From Rhodocaloribacter sp964552015 (GTDB lineage: Bacteria > Bacteroidota > Rhodothermia > Rhodothermales > ISCAR-4553), in contig CAZKFR010000045.1 in assembly GCA_964552015.1 (NCBI GenBank), positions 1 to 27,596 of the forward strand: a stretch of 27,596 nucleotides of DNA. The letters are read 5' to 3'. Under the pieces are notes generated by a model. It searched no databases. It saw only the letters and a program-made list of their open reading frames with translations, and was not told where the DNA came from. Within the stretch, counting starts at the first letter, position 1. Each line of letters starts with the position of its first letter. The position numbers and the translations under genes were made by a program. Below are positions 22,936-27,596 of the stretch, piece after piece.

Positions 22936-23619
22936 CTATCGCTGGAGCTCGAAGGTCACCATCCCGGAACTACGCAGGAGGCGGTTCGCTGCGTCCAGGG
23001 CATCGACCCGCACGGCATACGGACGCCCGGCTTCCAGCAGGGCCTGCAACGTGCGGGCGATCGGGGTCTCGGCTCCGATGCGATGGGTTTCGACCTGGAA
23101 GCGGGCCACGGTTTCAGCCGCCTCCAGGTCCCACACCACGACCTCGTAATGATCGGCCCCGGGAACGGCTTCCCAGGCCACGTCCAGCGCATCCAGGCTC
23201 GCCGGCAGCGTCAGCGTGAGCGGCCCGGCCTCTTCGCCGCGCAGCGTGCGTACCGGCTCCGTCGGCGACGACGGCGCGAAAGCCCGCCAGACGCCCAGGC
23301 CGACGACCGCGACGACGACTGCCGCCGCCACATACCGCCCGAAGCGCAACAGGCGAAGCCGACGGGGACGCCGCGCCTCGGCCGGTGCCGGCGTCTCCAT
23401 GCGCCGCAACGGCACCGGCGGCCGCACGACGTCCGGCACGCCGACCGGCACCTCCTCCTGCGCAGCATCCAGGGCCCGCATCGCCATAGACAACACCTCG
23501 CGCATCCGCGGATCCTCGGCCAGGCGTTCCGCCACCTCCCGGCGCTGCCGGGGCGGCAACGTGCCGGCCATGAACGCCGCCAGCGTAGATTCGTCGATGA
23601 TCGGTTTCCTCGAATCCAT
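22936..23619 (-). CDS. Anti-sigma-factor-like single-pass membrane protein
   Basis: The 227-residue product has an N-terminal helical domain (residues 8-50, with LAAFMAGTLPPRQRREVAER and LAEDPRMREVL) resembling anti-sigma domains but without the HxxxCxxC zinc motif. A Pro/Arg-rich linker, a transmembrane helix at about 96-112 (YVAAAVVVAVVGLGVW) and an extracytoplasmic FnIII-like beta domain follow (LDVAWEAVPGADHYEVVVWD, AGRPYAVRVDALD). Start at the ATG at 23619; an upstream in-frame ATG at 23658 would add 13 residues without likeness to the family. No sigma-factor gene is adjacent in the window, so its partner is unknown. It ends at a clear terminator, and its upstream region carries several palindromes. 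It is divergent from the aldehyde dehydrogenase. Confidence 0.7.
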   Translation of the reverse strand: MDSRKPIIDESTLAAFMAGTLPPRQRREVAERLAEDPRMREVLSMAMRALDAAQEEVPVGVPDVVRPPVPLRRMETPAPAEARRPRRLRLLRFGRYVAAAVVVAVVGLGVWRAFAPSSPTEPVRTLRGEEAGPLTLTLPASLDALDVAWEAVPGADHYEVVVWDLEAAETVARFQVETHRIGAETPIARTLQALLEAGRPYAVRVDALDAANRLLRSSGMVTFELQR

Positions 23620-23635
23620 ACTTCTTACAGCAACA

Positions 23636-23677
23636 CACAGGTACGGAATTCCTGACATCCAGGCGCCTCTACCTGTG
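23636..23677. repeat. Nested palindromes upstream of the anti-sigma-like gene
   Basis: CACAGGTA (23636-23643) and TACCTGTG (23670-23677) are perfect inverted repeats. Between them lie two further perfect palindromes, GGAATTCC (23645-23652) and AGGCGCCT (23661-23668). They begin 16 bases upstream of the start codon, so they could be a protein-binding site or a structured 5' leader. Confidence 0.5.
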
Positions 23678-23797
23678 GAGTACGAAAAAAAAAACGAGAT
23701 TGGGGCACCGTGTGAAAAAATTTTTTTCGCCGGGCCGGGGTCCCCTCGTTCGGCACGGCAAAACCACGGGTGGGCGGGCCGGCCTCGGCCCCGCCGG

Positions 23798-23826
23798 TTG
23801 AATCCGTGCTCGCGAAGGATGATATT
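23798..23826 (+). promoter_or_regulatory. Candidate promoter of the aldehyde dehydrogenase / R2lox pair
   Basis: TTGAAT (23798-23803), a 17-base spacer and GATATT (23821-23826) match the sigma-70-like consensus at 4 of 6 positions each, 44 bases before the ATG at 23871. Confidence 0.5.
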
Positions 23827-23870
23827 GCGTTTTCGAACCGACCGGTTTCACTCGTCCCCCGCCTGCCACC

Positions 23871-25586
23871 ATGGACCAGGATCTACGCTCGATACAGCAG
23901 GCCCGCGACCTGCTCCGCGCCGCCCGCGAGGCCCAGCATGCGTACAAAACCTTCTCGCAGGAACAGGTGGACCGCATCGTGGCGGCCATGGCCGCCGCCG
24001 GCGAGCGGGAAGCGCAGCGCCTCGCCCGGATGGCCCATGAGGAAACGGGCTTCGGCCGGCCCGAGAGCAAAACGCTCAAGAACCTCTTTGCCACGAAGAC
24101 GCTGCACGAGCGCATGCGCGGCATGAAAACGTGCGGCATCATCCGCAAGCTGGAGAACGACACGATCTGGGAGATCGCCACGCCGATGGGGGTCGTGGCC
24201 GCCCTGATCCCGTCGACCAACCCCACGTCCACGGCCATGTACAAGGCCATCATTGCGGCGAAGGCACGGTGCGGCATCGTGATGAGCCCGCACCCCCGGG
24301 CCGTGACGTGCACGGCCGAGGCGCTCCGTGTGGTGGCCGAGGCCGCGTACCAGGCCGGCGCTCCGCAAGGTCTCTTCGGCTGTATGACGGAGGTCTCCCT
24401 GCCCGGCACCAACGCCCTGCTCGAAGACCCGGCCACCGACCTCATCCTGGCCACCGGCGGCTCGGCCATGGTGCGCGCCGCCTACTCGAAGGGCAAACCG
24501 GCCTACGGCGTCGGCTCCGGCAACGTGCCCGTCTACGTGGACCGCTCCGCCAACCTGGCCAAAGCCGCCGCCGACATCCTCTACGGCACCTCGTTCGACT
24601 GGGGCACGCTCTGCTCCACCGAACGCGCCGTCATCGCCGATGCGCCCATCCGCACGAAGCTGATCGAAGCCATGAAGGAGCAGGGCGCCTATTTCATGAA
24701 CGATCAGGAGAAGGAGGCCGTGCGGGGCGTCATCCTCCACAAGGGCCGGCTGAACGTCGAGCAGGTGGGCAAGAGTCCGGCCCACATCGCCCGCATGGCC
24801 GGCTTCACGGTCCCCGAAGGCACGCGCGCCCTCGTCGGCGAGGTGGACCGGGTGGGCAAGGACGAACCGCTCTCGATGGAGACGCTCTCGCCCATCCTGG
24901 CCTTCTACACGGAAGATGGCTGGCAGGCCGGCTGTGCCCGCTGCATCGAGGTGCTTCACTTCGGCGGCATCGGCCACACGCTGGGGCTGCACGCCACGAA
25001 CGAGCGCGTCATCGAAGCGTTCGCGCTGGAGAAGCCCGCCATGCGCATCGTGGTCAACACCGTGGCGGCGCTCGGCTCGGTCGGCTACACGAACCGCCTC
25101 TTCCCGGCGATGACGCTCGGGCCGGGCACGCTCGGCGGCTCCATCACGAGCGACAACATCTCGCCGCTGCACCTGCTCAACGTCAAACGGCTCGCCTTCG
25201 AGACGGACCCGATCCATCCTGCCGCGCCGGGGCCCCGCTCCCCGGCGCACACGCGCCCGGCCACCCCGGGGGATGGGCATGGCTGGATCGACACCATCGA
25301 GGCGCGCCTGCGGGCCCGGGCCGGCAACCACGCGGCCCCCGAGGCCATGCCGGTGCCGGCCCCCTCGCCCNNNNNNNNNNNNNNNNNNNNNNNNNNNNNN
25401 NNNNNNNNNNNNNNNNNNNNNNNNNNNNNNNNNNNNNNNNNNNNNNNNNNNNNNNNNNNNNNNNNNNNNNCCCCGGCGGCTCCCGCCCCGGCGGCACCGT
25501 CTTCTCCGGCCAGCCCCGTCACGGCCTCGACCCTCCCCCTGCCCGACGACCGGATCGACGCGCTGATCCGGCGCTTCAAGAAGTAG
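23871..25586 (+). CDS. Acylating aldehyde dehydrogenase (EutE/AdhE-N type) with Pro/Ala-rich tail
   Basis: The enzyme part (residues 1 to about 447) is a CoA-acylating aldehyde dehydrogenase, converting an aldehyde, CoA and NAD(P)+ to acyl-CoA. It shows ATPMGVVAALIPSTNPTST, the GVGSGNVPVYVD segment, nucleophile Cys248 in FDWGTLCSTERAVI, and the FGGIGHTLGLH and GPGTLGGSITSDNISP segments. Beyond it, EutE-like enzymes normally stop. Here about 120 further residues follow: a Pro/Ala-rich linker with a helix near 472 (WIDTIEARLRARAG), a 100-N gap, more PAAPAPAAP sequence, and a terminal amphipathic helix (DDRIDALIRRFKK). Because of the gap the tail length and frame are provisional, but only this frame after the gap gives linker-like sequence and a stop suitably placed before the next gene. 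The tail resembles encapsulation peptides of microcompartment enzymes. Confidence 0.87.
   Translation: MDQDLRSIQQARDLLRAAREAQHAYKTFSQEQVDRIVAAMAAAGEREAQRLARMAHEETGFGRPESKTLKNLFATKTLHERMRGMKTCGIIRKLENDTIWEIATPMGVVAALIPSTNPTSTAMYKAIIAAKARCGIVMSPHPRAVTCTAEALRVVAEAAYQAGAPQGLFGCMTEVSLPGTNALLEDPATDLILATGGSAMVRAAYSKGKPAYGVGSGNVPVYVDRSANLAKAAADILYGTSFDWGTLCSTERAVIADAPIRTKLIEAMKEQGAYFMNDQEKEAVRGVILHKGRLNVEQVGKSPAHIARMAGFTVPEGTRALVGEVDRVGKDEPLSMETLSPILAFYTEDGWQAGCARCIEVLHFGGIGHTLGLHATNERVIEAFALEKPAMRIVVNTVAALGSVGYTNRLFPAMTLGPGTLGGSITSDNISPLHLLNVKRLAFETDPIHPAAPGPRSPAHTRPATPGDGHGWIDTIEARLRARAGNHAAPEAMPVPAPSPXXXXXXXXXXXXXXXXXXXXXXXXXXXXXXXXXXPAAPAPAAPSSPASPVTASTLPLPDDRIDALIRRFKK
25371..25470. other. Assembly gap (100 N) inside the aldehyde dehydrogenase tail
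   Basis: A placeholder of exactly 100 Ns inside a very GC-rich Pro/Ala-coding stretch. The real length is unknown; low complexity probably broke the assembly. Confidence 0.99.
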
Positions 25587-25618
25587 CAGCCGCCCCTCCG
25601 CCCACCTCCACGACGGCC

Positions 25619-26521
25619 ATGGAAACGTACCGCACCGATCTCGACACGGTTCGCCGGCGGCTGAACCGGCGGCTCTACCCGATGCGCCTCTGGGAAAAAG
25701 CCAAACAGCTCGGCACCTGGAACCCCTCGGACATCGACTTCACGCAGGACCGGGACGACTGGCAGCGCCTCGGCGACCGCGAGCGCGACCTGCTGCTCCG
25801 GCTGACGGCCCAGTTCACGGGTGGCGAGGAATCCGTTACCTACGACCTGCTCCCGCTCCTGCTCGTCGCCGCCGAAGAGGGACGCATCGAGGAGGAGATA
25901 TTCCTGACGAGCTACCTCTGGGAGGAGGCCAAGCACGTCGAGGGCTTCAACCGCTTCCTCGACGAGGTAGCCGGCACACCGGATGACCTCTCGCCCTACT
26001 TCACCGGCGCCTACCGCCGGCTGTTTTTCGAGGAGCAGCCGCGCGCGCTGAACCGCCTGCGCGTGGATGCCTCGCCGGTAGCCCTGGCCGAAGCCTCCGT
26101 CACGTACCAGATGATCACCGAGGGCGTGCTGGCCGAGACCGGCTATCACGCCTACTACACCGTGCTGGAAGGGCACGGCCTCCTGCCGGGCATGCAACAC
26201 CTCGTACGCCAGATCCAGCGCGACGAGTCGCGCCACATCGGCTACGGCGTCTTCCTGCTCTCCCGCCTGGTCGCCGAGCACGGCGAGGTCGTCTGGAACG
26301 CCATCGAGGCCCGCATGGAGGTGCTGCTCCCCATCGCGCTGCAACACATTCAGGAAACGCTGGCCCCCTACGGCGAGGACGTGCCCTTCGGCGTGAAGGT
26401 CGATGATTTCCTCGCTTTCGGGCTGGCCCAGTTCCAGAAGCGCCTGCAACGCATCGAGAAGGCCCGGCGGCAATCCCTGGAGGCGGTACTCTACGGCACC
26501 GCGCACCCGGCGGGAGCCTGA
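25619..26521 (+). CDS. R2-like ligand-binding oxidase (R2lox, ferritin-like Mn/Fe protein)
   Basis: A 300-residue four-helix-bundle protein of the ribonucleotide-reductase R2-like family. All six metal ligands of R2lox are in place: E70, E103 and H106 (WEEAKHVEGF), E168, E203 and H206 (RDESRHIGYG). The two residues that form the Val-Tyr ether cross-link in characterised R2lox proteins are also present, V73 and Y163; positions are offset by +1 from the published numbering. R2lox proteins assemble an Mn/Fe cofactor and bind a fatty-acid-like ligand; their physiological reaction is unknown. The radical-bearing Tyr role of RNR R2 is not expected. It starts 32 bases after the aldehyde dehydrogenase stop, so the two are probably co-transcribed. 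Start at the ATG at 25619; no Shine-Dalgarno sequence. Confidence 0.9.
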   Translation: METYRTDLDTVRRRLNRRLYPMRLWEKAKQLGTWNPSDIDFTQDRDDWQRLGDRERDLLLRLTAQFTGGEESVTYDLLPLLLVAAEEGRIEEEIFLTSYLWEEAKHVEGFNRFLDEVAGTPDDLSPYFTGAYRRLFFEEQPRALNRLRVDASPVALAEASVTYQMITEGVLAETGYHAYYTVLEGHGLLPGMQHLVRQIQRDESRHIGYGVFLLSRLVAEHGEVVWNAIEARMEVLLPIALQHIQETLAPYGEDVPFGVKVDDFLAFGLAQFQKRLQRIEKARRQSLEAVLYGTAHPAGA

Positions 26522-26615
26522 TTGCGTCTCGCCCCGCCCCACGCGCACCGGCAAGAAAATGCCTCGAAATCGTGACGGAGCCTGCTCTGCCCGTCCCCCC
26601 AACCCTGCTGCATCG

Positions 26616-26645
26616 TTGACTCCCGGGAAAGGCCCGGGGTATATT
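26616..26645 (+). promoter_or_regulatory. Promoter of efp (and probably accB)
   Basis: TTGACT (26616-26621), an 18-base spacer and TATATT (26640-26645) form a good sigma-70-like promoter, 44 bases before the efp ATG. The spacer carries two CCCGGG hexamers (26622-26627 and 26633-26638) that could pair or serve as a binding site. Confidence 0.75.
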
Positions 26646-26689
26646 GGTCGGTCTGATACATTCACCCCGAAGTTGCAGCCAACCTACCC

Positions 26690-27259
26690 ATGGCCGATAC
26701 CACCGATTTCCGCAACGGCTTCACGATGGTCTGGAACGGCGACGTGTGGCAGATCGTCGAGTTCATGCACGTCAAGCCGGGCAAAGGCGGAGCGTTCGTC
26801 CGCACGAAGCTCAAGAACGTCCGGACCGGCAAAGTCGTCGACAACACCTTCCGCGCGGGCGAGAAAGTGCAGGAGGCGCGCGTGGAGCGACGCACCTACC
26901 AGTTCCTCTACGAAGACGACCTGGGCCTGCATCTGATGGACATGGACACGTACGAGCAGACGACCGTGCCCGTGGACCTGGTGCCCGCCCGCAAGTTTCT
27001 CAAGGAAGGGGGCACCATCGACGTGCTCGTGCATGCCGAGACCGAACAGCCGCTGACGACCGAGCTGCCGCTGAGCGTGGAACTGCAGGTCGTGCAGACC
27101 GACCCCGGCCTCAAGGGCGACACGGCCACCGGCGCCACGAAGCCGGCCACCCTCGAGAGCGGCGCGGTCGTGCAGGTCCCGCTGTTCATCAACGAGGGCG
27201 ACGTCATCCGGGTCAACACCGAGACCGGGGAATACGTGACGCGGGTCTCGACGGCCTGA
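26690..27259 (+). CDS. efp: Elongation factor P
   Basis: The 189-residue protein has standard EF-P length and three beta-barrel domains. It binds ribosomes stalled at polyproline stretches and promotes peptide-bond formation. The N-terminal KOW-like domain has FMHVKPGKGGAFVRTKLKN; the tip residue that is modified in many species is Lys32 in PGKGGA, so a lysine-type rather than an arginine-type (rhamnosylated) EF-P. The middle domain (YQFLYEDD, LHLMDMDTYEQ) and C-terminal domain (TATGATKPATLESGAVVQVPLFINEGD) are complete. The neighbouring aldehyde dehydrogenase tail and AccB linker are Pro-rich and are the sort of substrates that depend on it. Start at the ATG at 26690, without a Shine-Dalgarno sequence but with a clear promoter upstream. 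Confidence 0.97.
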   Translation: MADTTDFRNGFTMVWNGDVWQIVEFMHVKPGKGGAFVRTKLKNVRTGKVVDNTFRAGEKVQEARVERRTYQFLYEDDLGLHLMDMDTYEQTTVPVDLVPARKFLKEGGTIDVLVHAETEQPLTTELPLSVELQVVQTDPGLKGDTATGATKPATLESGAVVQVPLFINEGDVIRVNTETGEYVTRVSTA

Positions 27260-27305
27260 GGCCGGCCGGTGCGACACTCCCTACATCAGAACCGAGGGTC
27301 TACCC

Positions 27306-27596
27306 ATGGATCTCAAGCAGATACAGCAGTTGCTGAACATGGTCGCCGAGAGCGGTGTCACGGAGGTGGAGATCGAGGAGGGCGACTTCAAACTCGTGGT
27401 GCGTAACCGCGTCCCGACCGTGACCGTGCAGCCGGCCGCGATGCCCTTCGGGTTGCCCTACCCGCCTCCCGCCTACCCGGCCGCCCCCTATCCCCCCGGC
27501 ACCGTGACCCCGCCCCCCGCGGCCCCGCCGCCGGCCCCGGCCGCCCCCGCACCGGCCAACCCGGCGCCGGCCGCCGAACCCCCGGCCGCCGAAAAA
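27306..27596 (+). CDS. accB: Biotin carboxyl carrier protein of acetyl-CoA carboxylase, 5' part
   Basis: The window ends within this gene; 97 codons are visible. The N-terminal segment MDLKQIQQLLNMVAESGVTE followed by VEIEEGDFKLVVRN is typical of AccB. It leads into a long Pro/Ala-rich linker that precedes the biotinyl domain, which lies outside the window. AccB carries the biotin that shuttles CO2 in the first step of fatty-acid synthesis. It follows efp by 46 bases, with GAGGG upstream of the ATG; the efp-accB (then accC) order is common in bacteria, so accC should follow. Confidence 0.92.
   Translation, partial: MDLKQIQQLLNMVAESGVTEVEIEEGDFKLVVRNRVPTVTVQPAAMPFGLPYPPPAYPAAPYPPGTVTPPPAAPPPAPAAPAPANPAPAAEPPAAEK

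Noticed and set aside
23711..23731. A-tract/T-tract (GAAAAAATTTTTTTC) between the anti-sigma-like and aldehyde dehydrogenase genes as a terminator
   Set aside because: It is a simple A/T palindrome without a GC stem, in a divergent intergenic region where no transcript should end; more likely promoter-associated bent DNA.

Overview
This is a GC-rich (clearly above 60%), gene-dense bacterial draft scaffold with two 100-base N gaps (18107-18206 and 25371-25470). The gene content points to a Rhodothermus-like member of the Rhodothermota (Bacteroidota/FCB superphylum). Three large exported proteins end in C-terminal domains of the type IX secretion (T9SS) kind, there is a PorV/PorQ-family outer-membrane protein and a TonB-dependent receptor with a carboxypeptidase-regulatory-like N-domain, and most genes lack a Shine-Dalgarno sequence. 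The genus-level assignment is inference.

Left half, 186-16943, all on the minus strand (read right to left): a LacI-family regulator, a parvulin-type peptidyl-prolyl isomerase lipoprotein, a TonB-dependent receptor, a 1285-residue Asp-rich secreted protein with a T9SS tail, a PorV/PorQ-like barrel, a secreted protein of repeated starch-binding/E-set-like domains with a T9SS tail, then (after strong hairpins and an AT-rich stretch) a GH13 alpha-amylase-like enzyme with a T9SS tail, and a Uma2-family protein. Spacing is tight from the regulator to the PorV-like gene. I read this as a starch/alpha-glucan capture and uptake locus built without a SusD-like protein. The regulator has a perfect 14-bp palindromic operator (TGTAAGCGCTTACA) over its own start codon and predicted transcription start. 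A near-identical copy lies upstream of a glucan phosphorylase gene at 20433, which joins extracellular starch breakdown to intracellular phosphorolysis in one probable regulon.

Middle, 17019-23619: a GT4-type glycosyltransferase cut by a gap, a nitrilase-superfamily amidohydrolase whose usual catalytic lysine is replaced by Met, a probable HepT/DUF86 remnant, PrmC (release-factor methyltransferase), glucan phosphorylase, acylphosphatase, and an anti-sigma-like single-pass membrane protein with a clear intrinsic terminator.

Right end, 23871-27596, plus strand: an acylating aldehyde dehydrogenase with a long Pro/Ala-rich C-terminal extension holding two short amphipathic helices (like bacterial-microcompartment encapsulation peptides), followed 32 bases later by an R2-like ligand-binding oxidase with all metal ligands and both Val/Tyr cross-link residues. 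Then come efp with a good sigma-70-like promoter and the first 97 codons of accB, in the common efp-accB order.

Intergenic heptamer-type repeats (GATTGCA/ATTTGCA) occur at three places in the left half. No tRNA, rRNA, CRISPR array, insertion sequence or prophage was seen.
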